From the NCBI GenBank assembly GCA_958407465.1, contig CATYIV010000041.1:1-14883 (forward strand): 14,883 nt of DNA. Reading direction: 5' to 3'. The DNA comes from an uncultured Collinsella sp. Lineage in GTDB: Bacteria; Actinomycetota; Coriobacteriia; Coriobacteriales; Coriobacteriaceae. Position 1 is the first letter of the stretch. Each line of letters begins with the position of its first letter. The translations under genes and the position numbers were made by a program. Below, one piece after another: positions 1 to 7,436 of the stretch. The notes below the pieces were generated by a model that saw only the letters and a list, made by a program, of their open reading frames with translations, was not told the origin of the DNA and searched no databases.

Positions 1-170
1 TGCGTGCGGAACTCGCGACAAACTTAACCCGCGCCCCAGCCCCGGAGACCCTCCCTGTCGTCACTTTGTTCAACCAGTTTTGCGGGCGTGCGCCGCTGCG
101 CGGCTAGCCCGCGTGCTCCTCGGCGGGGTTGGTCTGATGGATCTTGTTGAACTTTGGCCTTTGGCTTAAA
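1..170. other. Left-edge region without a supported gene
   Basis: No convincing gene is visible. One plus-strand frame stays open from the window edge to a TAG at 105-107, and another to a TAA near 167-169, so the tail of a gene starting left of the window cannot be excluded. A minus-strand GTG near position 64 also opens a frame running off the edge, but no ribosome binding site precedes it. A strong hairpin covers 82-112: outer arms gcgggc (82-87) and gcccgc (107-112), inner arms gccgc (92-96) and gcggc (100-104). No T-run follows it. Confidence 0.3.
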
Positions 171-171
171 G

Positions 172-206
172 AAAAACGGGAGGTGCGGCTTGCATCCCCC
201 GTTTTT
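172..206 (-). terminator. Bidirectional intrinsic terminator downstream of the phosphoesterase gene
   Basis: Arms aaaaacggg (172-180) and cccgttttt (198-206) form a perfect 9-bp stem. The inner bases ggtgc (182-186) and gcatc (192-196) extend it with one G-T wobble. Read on minus, the stem closes with a T-run (TTTTTCTTT) just past the phosphoesterase stop codon. On plus it also ends in five Ts, so it can work both ways. Confidence 0.8.
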
Positions 207-213
207 GTTGTGG

Positions 214-681
214 TTACTCTAGGTCAATAAATTTGGTGCTTATGATCTTGCCGTCTTTTACGAGCATTCTGGCCATGGTGGGGCCTCGGGTGCCTCTGGG
301 GTAGCTGGCGCTGCCCGGGTTGAGGACTAAGCAGCGGCCCACTTGGGCTTCTTTGGTTACGTGGGTGTGGCCGTTGATGGCTACGTCTACGGATCCCACC
401 GGAAGGTCTTCGCGGTAGTGGGCTACGGCGAATTTGAGGCCTTCGTAGGTAAAGAGCGCAAGACGGTCTACATCGGGGCCGTAGTCGCGGTAGTAATCGT
501 TGTTGCCCAGTACGGCCCGAACGGGGGCGATGGTGCATAGGTGCTCGTAGTCCATCTCTGACGTGAGGTCGCCGGCGTGGATAATCAGGTCTGCGCCCTC
601 AAGCTCATCCAGGAGCGCAGGCGAAAGATAGCCGTGGGTGTCCGAGATGATGTCGATGCGCTTGGCGCTTGCACTGTTCAT
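214..681 (-). CDS. YfcE/MJ0936-family metallophosphoesterase
   Basis: A cytosolic phosphodiesterase of 155 residues, the normal size for the single-domain YfcE/MJ0936 type. The metal-binding motifs appear in the usual order: D14 and H16 in SDTHG, D38 in HAGDLT, GNND at 59-62, a lone His at H88, and GHTH at 104-107. It ends with the family's NPGS-ASYPRG region. These residues coordinate two divalent metals; family members hydrolyse model phosphodiesters, but the natural substrate is usually unknown. The ATG is supported by AAGGGA about 5-6 bases upstream. The gene lies downstream of the first LytTR regulator, separated by a strong terminator ending only about 40 bases before its start. It is therefore probably not a full member of that operon, although no separate promoter is obvious. 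Confidence 0.9.
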   Translation of the reverse strand: MNSASAKRIDIISDTHGYLSPALLDELEGADLIIHAGDLTSEMDYEHLCTIAPVRAVLGNNDYYRDYGPDVDRLALFTYEGLKFAVAHYREDLPVGSVDVAINGHTHVTKEAQVGRCLVLNPGSASYPRGTRGPTMARMLVKDGKIISTKFIDLE

Positions 682-720
682 GGGATCCCTTCCGCAAAAA
701 ACGATTCGGCAGATACATAC

Positions 721-771
721 AAAAAAGGCCCCACGGCTCCGCAGACGATGGGTCTACAGGGCTGCGGGGCC
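721..771 (-). terminator. Intrinsic terminator after the first LytTR regulator
   Basis: On minus, a long imperfect stem with outer arms ggcccc/ggggcc (plus 727-732 and 766-771) continues inward with wobbles and two mismatches, capped by agac/gtct. Six Ts follow (plus 721-726). It starts a few bases after the regulator stop codon, so it probably ends the glycosyltransferase-kinase-regulator transcript. Confidence 0.85.
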
Positions 772-777
772 AGTGTG

Positions 778-1494
778 CTAGAGACTCAGAGCCTTCTTGA
801 GCGGCACGACGCGGCGACGCGAAACCGGAACGCGTTCGTCGACGCCCGTAATGCCCAGCTGGATGGCACCCGAGGGCACCGTCTCCACATCCGTGACGCA
901 CGCCAAGTTGACGATATAGCGGCGGTGAACACGGAAGAAGCCAAAGTCGCAGAGCTTGGCCTCAAACTGCGCCAGCGAGGTCGTCGACAAAAAGCGATCA
1001 TCGACGGTATAGATGCAGGAGTAATCGTCCTTGGCCATGATAAAGCGAATATCGTCCACGGAAATGAGCACCTTGCGGCCGCCCTTTTCCACCGGGATAC
1101 GCTCGATGGTCACCTTGCTGTCCGTAACCGGCTTGGCGCGTTGCATGACCTTCTCGATCGCGCGATCCAAGCGAGCTTCCTCGACCGGCTTCATCAGATA
1201 ATCGACGGCATCCACGTCGAATGCCTCGACCGCATGGTCACTATACGCAGTCACAAACACGATCGCCGGCGGATTTTTGAGCTTATGCAGCGCCTCGGCA
1301 AGTTGCAGGCCCGAGGCACCGGGCATCGAGATATCGAGAAACACGACATCCACGCGACTTTCCATAAGCATCTCGATGGCGGAGCGGACGCTCGACGCCT
1401 CCGTGATCGTGCCGATCTTGCCCGTTTGCTCGAGCAGGAAGCGAAGCTCCGAGCGAGCCGGCGCCTCATCATCCACAATCATCGCACGCAGCAT
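778..1494 (-). CDS. LytTR-family response regulator (first system)
   Basis: A DNA-binding response regulator of 238 residues, typical for the AgrA/LytR type. The receiver domain (about 1-120) has acidic residues D8-D9, phosphoacceptor D54 in VVFLDISMPG, T82 and K102 of the MKPVEE loop. The LytTR domain (about 128-235) contains the FFRVHRRYIVNL signature and ends with RVPVSRRR. Such proteins bind short direct repeats upstream of envelope, virulence or transport genes once phosphorylated. The frame can start at a TTG at 1515, but I chose the ATG at 1494: it gives the standard MLRAMIVDDE beginning and has AAAGG about 10 bases upstream. It follows the sensor kinase by 72 bases and is surely its partner. 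A small imperfect hairpin (1522-1558) lies in that gap. Confidence 0.95.
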   Translation of the reverse strand: MLRAMIVDDEAPARSELRFLLEQTGKIGTITEASSVRSAIEMLMESRVDVVFLDISMPGASGLQLAEALHKLKNPPAIVFVTAYSDHAVEAFDVDAVDYLMKPVEEARLDRAIEKVMQRAKPVTDSKVTIERIPVEKGGRKVLISVDDIRFIMAKDDYSCIYTVDDRFLSTTSLAQFEAKLCDFGFFRVHRRYIVNLACVTDVETVPSGAIQLGITGVDERVPVSRRRVVPLKKALSL

Positions 1495-1566
1495 AGGGAT
1501 AAAACCTTTCGTCAACTAACTACGCCGGGCATCCGTCGCATGACGTTGAGCCCGTAGCCTTTTATT

Positions 1567-2910
1567 TTACTCTTGAATGTCAAAGATGCTCTCTGACAAA
1601 TCAAGATGAAGGAGCACTTTGGTGCCCTTGCCCGGCGCCGATTCGACACGCGTATAGGAGTGCGGCCCATAAAAGCGATGGATGCGCTCCGAAATATTGT
1701 GCATGGCCACACCGGCGCCGCCACCCTGGGGAGAGCTGGCGTCGGGACGGGCAGAGCGCTCGTCAAACAGTCTGGCGGCGGTACCCTCATCCATGCCCAC
1801 GCCATTATCGGCCACGGCAATCAAGATTGCATCCTCGCCGTCTTGGTGAACGGTCACGTCGATCCTCAGGGCGTCGTCATCGCCCATACCATGACGTACG
1901 GCGTTCTCGACAATCGGCTGGATCACGAACGCCGGCACCAGCGTATCTTCCACGTCCTCGGACACATCGAACGTCGCAAGCACGCGGTCCTCGCCAAAGC
2001 GGGCCTTCTCAAAGGTAAGGTAGCGCTTGGTCTGTGCAACCTCACGCGAGACCGGAATAAGCGATCCCGAGTTGTCGAGCGTGGCACGATAGAACGATGA
2101 GAACTCACGAAGCAGTTCGCGGGCCCGCAGCGGGTCGGTGCGCGTAAACGATGCAATGGTGTTCAGCGTGTTGAACAGGAAGTGCGGGTTAATCTGCGCT
2201 TGCAGCGCACGCACCTCGGCGCGCGCCGTGAGTTCCTTTTGCACCTCGAGCTCGTGGATGGCGAGCTGCGTGGACAAGATCTCGGCAAAGCCCGAGGCAA
2301 GCGCATACTGGGTACGGTCGACGGCGCGCGGGGTCTTGTAGTAGAACTTGAGCGTGCCGACGGTACGATCACCCACCTTGATGGGGGCGATAATGCCGGC
2401 GGGAACTTGGTTGTGCGAGCCGTCCGAGCCCACGACATCCACCATACGGTTGAACGACTGCACGATGCCATGTTCGATAACGTAGCGTGTGGCAAGCGTG
2501 TGGATGGGAGAATCTGGCAGTAGTTTTTCCTCAAACTCTCCCGCGCAGGCAAGCACGTTGCCCTCGTCGGTGATGGCCACCGTCATGGCGCGCGTCTCGG
2601 GCAAAATGCGCCGGCACACCAAACGCGCCGACTCCTGCGTCAGACCGCCCTTAATGTCCTCGAGCATGGCCGAGGCCACCGAGAGCGTCTCCTCGGTGTA
2701 CTGGGAGCGCACCGAATCGGGATTGAGCGTCAAAAAGATAAAGATGCACAGAAAGATGCACAGCAGCGCGCAGGCAATCACCGTGGCGATCGGCTCGATA
2801 CCGGTCACCAAGGCAAAAATAAAGTACACCAGCACGCAAATGGCGCAGGCAACGGCAATGATGCGAAAGATTGATATTGAACTATCGCGCTGGGCGCGGC
2901 GGTCGATCAT
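1567..2910 (-). CDS. LytS/YehU-type sensor histidine kinase (first system)
   Basis: A membrane sensor kinase of 447 residues. Two hydrophobic helices lie at about 15-35 and 41-62, instead of the 5-6 helices of true LytS. A GAF-like region (about 75-215) follows, containing GIIAPIKVG and VGTLKFYYK. The His_kinase domain has phosphoacceptor H243 in INPHFLFNTLNTI, preceded by a probable signalling helix (215-240). The ATPase domain has the N-box E335-N336, DNGVGM at 368-373, GGGAGVAMHNISERI near 397-410 and GKGT at 427-430. The ATG overlaps the glycosyltransferase stop codon as ATGA, which suggests translational coupling. The LytTR regulator follows in the same direction. The small extracellular loop suggests it senses through the membrane or the GAF-like domain. 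The ligand is unknown. Confidence 0.93.
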   Translation of the reverse strand: MIDRRAQRDSSISIFRIIAVACAICVLVYFIFALVTGIEPIATVIACALLCIFLCIFIFLTLNPDSVRSQYTEETLSVASAMLEDIKGGLTQESARLVCRRILPETRAMTVAITDEGNVLACAGEFEEKLLPDSPIHTLATRYVIEHGIVQSFNRMVDVVGSDGSHNQVPAGIIAPIKVGDRTVGTLKFYYKTPRAVDRTQYALASGFAEILSTQLAIHELEVQKELTARAEVRALQAQINPHFLFNTLNTIASFTRTDPLRARELLREFSSFYRATLDNSGSLIPVSREVAQTKRYLTFEKARFGEDRVLATFDVSEDVEDTLVPAFVIQPIVENAVRHGMGDDDALRIDVTVHQDGEDAILIAVADNGVGMDEGTAARLFDERSARPDASSPQGGGAGVAMHNISERIHRFYGPHSYTRVESAPGKGTKVLLHLDLSESIFDIQE

Positions 2911-4094
2911 TCGGCCCCCTCCAGGATACTGATCAGTTGTGCGTCACGCCAAAGCCCGTCCATGATCTTGGGCCAAAAGCTCTGGAAACGCAGGTAGCTT
3001 GCAGCGTTTTGGCGCGCATAGGCCTTTGCCTCGCCGATACCATGGCGCCAAATGCGCAGGTAGCCCTCATGCTCGCGGGTAAACACGCTGCGGACCATAG
3101 CGGTCTTGCGCACGCGGTCGTCGAGCTCGCGCGAAATCCACGGGCCCGGGTAGGGCATGAGCGATGCCGCCGTAACGGGAATGAGCTCCTTTTGATGCGC
3201 GGCGAATGTCAACTTGGCCCGTTCGTAGTACCAACGGTATACATCCTGCATAAAGCGCGGTGAGCGCTTTTCGGACTCCGGAGGCAGATGGCGCACGATC
3301 CACTCATTATCGAACCACACGTCGTAGCCAAACATGCGCATGTTAAAGAGGTAATCCAAGTCCTCGCCGCGGGTGATAAACGGGTCAAAAGCCACACGCG
3401 TAAAGGCGCGGGCATGCAGGGCCATCAGGCCGCCGCACACGTAGTTGGAGCGCGAGATGCGGGTGCCCGAGAGCGCCTTTTTCATCCAACGGTTGAACTC
3501 GATGCGCTTGGTCCACCAACGATGGCAGATGCCCGCCTTGTCCGTGGGAGCCAGCGGCGAGCCGTCGCGATCGTAGAAATAGCCGCTCTTGACCAAGATC
3601 GGCAAGCCCTGACGCGTCTGCTGCCCCAACGCATAGGTCGCGCGCTTCATAAAGTCGGCATCGATGACAGTCTCATCGTCATCCAAAAAAATAACCGCGT
3701 CATGCCCCAGCACAGCGGCACAGGCCAGACCCATGTTGCGGATGGCACCGTAGCCTCGCAGGCTCACGCACTCGCCCGAACCCTTGGGCGCGATCTGAGC
3801 AACCCGGTCTGCGATGCGCGAGGCCTGGGTGTTGGTGACAACGGTGACCTTGAGCGTGGGATGCGCGTCGACAATCTCGTGCACGCGCAGCGACACATCG
3901 GCTGTGGCAGAAACGGGACAGACCACCAAAAGGATGATGCGCGGGATGTCACGTACCTGCTCAAGCGAGGCCAGGCAGCGGTCGAGTTCGGGATTGTCGG
4001 CGTTGAGTCGCGTCGAATGGTCATAGGTGCCAGGGGCGTTTGCGCAAGCGTCATCGCCCGCCCAATACGTTGGAATCACGACCGTGGCGTTCAT
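2907..4094 (-). CDS. Family 2 (GT-A) glycosyltransferase
   Basis: A protein of 395 residues with a GT-A fold at the N terminus: the MNATVVIPTYW opening strand, a nucleotide-binding region to about 140, and a DXD-type metal motif in FLDDDE (137-141). Further motifs are YVCGGLMALHARAF (218-231) and GEDLDYLFNMRMFGYD (243-258), which carries the likely catalytic acidic residues. The C-terminal third, with many Trp and Tyr, may bind acceptor or membrane. There is no clear transmembrane helix. It probably transfers a sugar from a nucleotide-sugar donor to a surface glycan, but donor and acceptor are unknown. The ATG has a strong GGGAGG site upstream. Its stop overlaps the kinase start, so it is the first gene of the sensor operon. 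A terminator-like hairpin lies just upstream. Confidence 0.88.
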   Translation of the reverse strand: MNATVVIPTYWAGDDACANAPGTYDHSTRLNADNPELDRCLASLEQVRDIPRIILLVVCPVSATADVSLRVHEIVDAHPTLKVTVVTNTQASRIADRVAQIAPKGSGECVSLRGYGAIRNMGLACAAVLGHDAVIFLDDDETVIDADFMKRATYALGQQTRQGLPILVKSGYFYDRDGSPLAPTDKAGICHRWWTKRIEFNRWMKKALSGTRISRSNYVCGGLMALHARAFTRVAFDPFITRGEDLDYLFNMRMFGYDVWFDNEWIVRHLPPESEKRSPRFMQDVYRWYYERAKLTFAAHQKELIPVTAASLMPYPGPWISRELDDRVRKTAMVRSVFTREHEGYLRIWRHGIGEAKAYARQNAASYLRFQSFWPKIMDGLWRDAQLISILEGAE

Positions 4095-4115
4095 GCCTTA
4101 CCCTCCCTGCAACAC

Positions 4116-4150
4116 AAAAACGGGACGCCGCCAAACACAGGCGACGCCCC
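4116..4150 (-). terminator. Intrinsic terminator or attenuator between the MFS gene and the glycosyltransferase gene
   Basis: On minus, an 11-bp stem with two mismatches (plus arms 4122-4132 and 4140-4150) is followed by TTTTTG (plus 4116-4121). It lies 115 bases after the MFS stop codon but only about 22 bases before the glycosyltransferase start. It can end the MFS transcript, and any message that enters the sensor operon from upstream must pass it. A possible -10 box (TATGAT on minus, plus 4168-4173) lies upstream of the hairpin, without a good -35. Confidence 0.75.
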
Positions 4151-4265
4151 GCGACCTAGCTGATTCCATCATACCCACTTGGGCAAATCATTGCTCGCAA
4201 GTCGCAATGTTTATTGCGGATAACCCCAAAAGAGTACCGTGGACAGGCACAATAGCCGCTCGCTC

Positions 4266-5525
4266 CTATGCGGCATGCTCTGCCGCCCGAGTCATGCGGG
4301 ACAGGCGGACCAGCAGCATAAAGCCAACGACCAGCAGCACGCCAATGGAAAGGACGCCCAGCGACGGGTTGCCGGTCAGCGAGGTGACGACCGACACCAG
4401 GAAGGTGCCCATAACGCTTGCATAACGACCAAAGATGTCAAAGAAGCCGTAGTACTCGTTGGATTTTTCCTTGGGGATAATGCGGCCAAAGTAGCTACGG
4501 CTGAGCGCCTGCACGCCGCCCTGGAACAGGCCGACCATAATGGCAAGCACCCAAAACTCAAAGGCGGTCTTTAGGAAGAACGCGGCGAACAGCACAATGC
4601 CCATATAGGCGGCGACTGCCACCAAGATCATGTTGAGCGTGCCCACGCGGCCGGCGAGCTTGCCGTAGATGATGGCGGACGGAAAGGCCACGAACTGCGT
4701 GACGAGCAGCGCCAGGACCAACTGGGTCGAATCGATGCCCAAGGCCGATCCGTAGCTGGTTGCCATGGAAATGACCGTGTGCACACCGTCGATATAGAAG
4801 AAGAACGCGATCATGTAGACCAGCACGGTCTTGTTGTGGGCGATCTCGCGCATGGTGTGTCCGACCTCGGAGAACACACCGCCCACGATGTGGCCGATGG
4901 TGTCCTCGGGACCGCGCTCGCGACCGTACTTTTGCTTATAGGTGCGAATGAGCGGCAGAGTAAAGATGAGCCACCAGGCACCAGTGATGATAAACGACAG
5001 ACGCGTTGCCAGCATGGTGGGGACGCCAAGAGCGGGGCCGCCCATGATGAGCGCCAGGCAGATGACGAACGGCACGGTGGAACCGATGTAGCCCCAGGCA
5101 TAGCCCGAGCTGGACACGGCGTCCATGCGCTCGTCGGTGGTAATGTCGGGCAGCATGGCGTCGTAGAACGTCATAGAAGAGTTAAGGCCGATGGTGCACA
5201 GCACGTACACGGTCAAAAATGCCATGGCGGACATTGGGATAGCCTGCGCCAGGCAAAGCACCAGGCCCGTGAGGAAGAAGCCCAAGAAGAACTTGATTTT
5301 GTTGCCGGCGTAGTCGGCAAGTGCGCCCAGAATGGGCATGAGCATGGCGATGACCAGCGAGGCGATCGTCTGTGCATTGCCCCAGGCGACCACCAGGTCG
5401 GCCGAGGAAGCGCCGGTATTGATGGCGTTAAAGTAAATGGGCACCACCGAGGTATTGAGCAGCACGAGGGCCGAATTGCCCACATCATACATAACCCAGT
5501 TACGCTCGAGCTTGGTGTATTTCAT
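4266..5525 (-). CDS. MFS transporter of the Atg22/UMF1 type
   Basis: An integral membrane transporter of 419 residues, about the 12-helix length usual for the UMF1/Atg22-like branch of the major facilitator superfamily. Diagnostic features are the N-terminal NWVMYDVGNSAL (9-20), the loop GALADYAGNKIKF (67-79) corresponding to MFS motif A, and GGVQALSRSYFGRIIP (336-351) followed by SNEYYGFFDIFGRYAS. A hydrophilic central loop lies at about 196-232. Yeast Atg22 exports amino acids from the vacuole; bacterial members have no agreed substrate. The ATG has GAAGGG about 8 bases upstream. The phospholipase-like gene ends 101 bases upstream on the same strand with no good terminator between them, so readthrough from the second sensor operon is possible. 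Confidence 0.9.
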   Translation of the reverse strand: MKYTKLERNWVMYDVGNSALVLLNTSVVPIYFNAINTGASSADLVVAWGNAQTIASLVIAMLMPILGALADYAGNKIKFFLGFFLTGLVLCLAQAIPMSAMAFLTVYVLCTIGLNSSMTFYDAMLPDITTDERMDAVSSSGYAWGYIGSTVPFVICLALIMGGPALGVPTMLATRLSFIITGAWWLIFTLPLIRTYKQKYGRERGPEDTIGHIVGGVFSEVGHTMREIAHNKTVLVYMIAFFFYIDGVHTVISMATSYGSALGIDSTQLVLALLVTQFVAFPSAIIYGKLAGRVGTLNMILVAVAAYMGIVLFAAFFLKTAFEFWVLAIMVGLFQGGVQALSRSYFGRIIPKEKSNEYYGFFDIFGRYASVMGTFLVSVVTSLTGNPSLGVLSIGVLLVVGFMLLVRLSRMTRAAEHAA

Positions 5526-5626
5526 GGACAGGGACCCTTCGTATTCGCCCGATATGCAGTTAGTTCATCGTACCCCAATTGTCCAGAACCGCCGGTAAGG
5601 ATTCGGCAAAGGGGCACGCACGGGCC

Positions 5627-6571
5627 CTATTCCTCGCGGTCGAACTCCTCATCGGCATTGAGCACGCGACCGCTGTAGTTGACGTGACTGGTCACGGCAT
5701 CCATGTCACCGGTCTCGATAAAACGTGCGACCGTGCACTCGTAATCGCCCAGCGCGCGATCAAAGACCTCGGGGAAACTCTCGTTCGAGACCTCGTCGGT
5801 AAAGGGATTCTTCCATGTCAGATGGCCCAGGTTACCGGTGCGCTCGGGCAACTCCGTCGTCACGCGATGAGCAAGGCCGTCGAGCAGCGAGTAATCGTGC
5901 ACCAAGCCCTCAACCAGCGAGATCGCGCGCGTCTTTGCGGAGCCGGCCGGCTCAATCGCGCGGTAAAGTCGCTGCATATTGGCAACGGCAGCACCGTACT
6001 CCCCCGCCGGAATGTCAATGCCGTACACGCGTCCGGCAACATAGCTCATCAGCACGCCGGCCACGCGATTGATGCGATCGGTGGTGACGATCTCGCCCGC
6101 CGGCGGGTAATCGTCAACCGTAGCGCCATCGCGTTTAAGCTGCAGCATCAGCACATCCAGGTCGCTCTCGATCACGGCATGGACCTGACTGCTCGAATCC
6201 TCAAGCTCTGAATCGGACTCGACAATGCCAAACTGCTGCTCATAGACAAAGGGATGGGCGTTGCGGTCGAGCACGTAATGAGACAGCAGGCCCAGCGCAA
6301 AGGCACGACCCAAGCTGGCGTCGCGCGGCAGCAGATGCGACACGCCGTCGCGCAGGCACGCGAACTGGCGAGACATGCGCGACCGATGCATGACCTGCGC
6401 CAGCAGCGTGCAGTCGGAAACACGCGGTGTCAGAATGTGAAAGAAAAACGGGTCGGGGCCTTGGTTGCCCAAGATAAAGGCAATGCGCTCTTCATCGGAC
6501 GTGATGACGCCCTGCGGAAGACGGTCGATGCTTTCCTCGCCAAACAGATGATGGGTGATAAGCGCGGGCAT
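5627..6571 (-). CDS. Zinc-dependent phospholipase C-like protein
   Basis: A protein of 314 residues matching the zinc-dependent phospholipase C/S1-P1-like fold (Zn_dep_PLPC). Likely metal ligands occur in family order: H7 or H8 in MPALITHHLFG, D40 in GNQGPDPFFF, H98 and D102 in LLSHYVLDRNAHPF, H106, H131 and E135 in HAVIESDLD. I see no signal peptide, unlike secreted clostridial toxins, so the protein may be cytosolic and the phospholipase activity is unproven. A GTG at 6601 could extend it by 10 residues, but the ATG at 6571 has AAAGGA 6 bases upstream and gives the family's normal MPALITH beginning. It lies 92 bases after the second LytTR regulator with no terminator between, so it probably belongs to that operon. 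Confidence 0.82.
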   Translation of the reverse strand: MPALITHHLFGEESIDRLPQGVITSDEERIAFILGNQGPDPFFFHILTPRVSDCTLLAQVMHRSRMSRQFACLRDGVSHLLPRDASLGRAFALGLLSHYVLDRNAHPFVYEQQFGIVESDSELEDSSSQVHAVIESDLDVLMLQLKRDGATVDDYPPAGEIVTTDRINRVAGVLMSYVAGRVYGIDIPAGEYGAAVANMQRLYRAIEPAGSAKTRAISLVEGLVHDYSLLDGLAHRVTTELPERTGNLGHLTWKNPFTDEVSNESFPEVFDRALGDYECTVARFIETGDMDAVTSHVNYSGRVLNADEEFDREE

Positions 6572-6663
6572 AATGATCCTTTCGATTTCATTCGATGCCA
6601 CCCATTATGCCCACCGCGCGCCCATGCCAAACCTGCGATGGTAAACGACGGCATGCAGACCGT

Positions 6664-7398
6664 CTACGCAAGCCCCAGGTGCGACTTGACCTCGGCGGCA
6701 CGACGACGGGACACCGGTACCGTCGAGTTCACGCGGTCGAGCCTGAGCTCCATCAACCCCGTGGAGCCAATCTCAACATTGTGCACGTCTTCCAAATTGA
6801 CCAGGTACCTGCGATGAACGCGAATAAAGCCCTCGGAGTCCAAGCGACGCTCGAGCGAAGAGATCGACTCATTGATCAGGTACGTTCCCTCGGCGCAGAT
6901 GGCGTTGCAAAAATCGGCGCGCGCCTCAAAGTAGCAGACGTCTGCGGCGGGAATGAACACCTTTTTGCCCCCGCGGTCCACCGTCAGACGCAAAGGTTGG
7001 CGCGGAGCATGGATAACACGACGGGCACCCAAGGCTGCCTCGATCTTGTCGAGTGCCTTTGACAGGCGTGCGTCCTCGACCGGCTTGACGACATAGTCGA
7101 CCGCATCGAGGTTATACGCATCGGCGGCAAATTCGGCAAACGCTGTCACAAACACAACCACCGGCGGCGTCTTTAGGTTCTGCAGCGTCTCGGCAAGCTC
7201 AATTCCCGAGCGACCGGGCATGGTAATGTCTAAAAACAGCACGTCGGGCTTGTTCGACAGAATCGACTCCACGGCTTCGGTGACATTGCCCGCCTCGGCA
7301 ATCTGACCCACACGCGCATCCTTTTCCAACAGATAGCGTAGCTCAGCCCTAATGGGAGGCTCGTCATCAACCACCAAGATGTTCCAGCCTTCGGACAT
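6664..7398 (-). CDS. LytTR-family response regulator (second system)
   Basis: A response regulator of 244 residues, paralogous to the one at 778-1494. The receiver has D11-D12, phosphoacceptor D57 in VLFLDITMPG, T85 and K105 in VVKPVED. The LytTR domain (about 136-240) has the FIRVHRRYLVNL signature and the ending STVPVSRRR, nearly the same as the first regulator. A stretch YFEARADFCNAICAEG (156-171) replaces the first regulator's FIMAKDDYSCIYTVDD. The ATG has GAGGGGAAG upstream. The kinase gene ends 38 bases before it and the phospholipase-like gene follows, so kinase, regulator and lipase-like gene form one unit. Its DNA target cannot be read here. Confidence 0.95.
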   Translation of the reverse strand: MSEGWNILVVDDEPPIRAELRYLLEKDARVGQIAEAGNVTEAVESILSNKPDVLFLDITMPGRSGIELAETLQNLKTPPVVVFVTAFAEFAADAYNLDAVDYVVKPVEDARLSKALDKIEAALGARRVIHAPRQPLRLTVDRGGKKVFIPAADVCYFEARADFCNAICAEGTYLINESISSLERRLDSEGFIRVHRRYLVNLEDVHNVEIGSTGLMELRLDRVNSTVPVSRRRAAEVKSHLGLA

Positions 7399-7436
7399 AT
7401 GTGCTTCCCCTCTTTTTCTCTCAATCCAACCGCGTG

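Noticed and set aside
577..1557. 326-residue open frame on plus across the first LytTR regulator
   Set aside because: Antisense shadow of a complete response regulator; Arg- and His-rich composition typical of such shadows.
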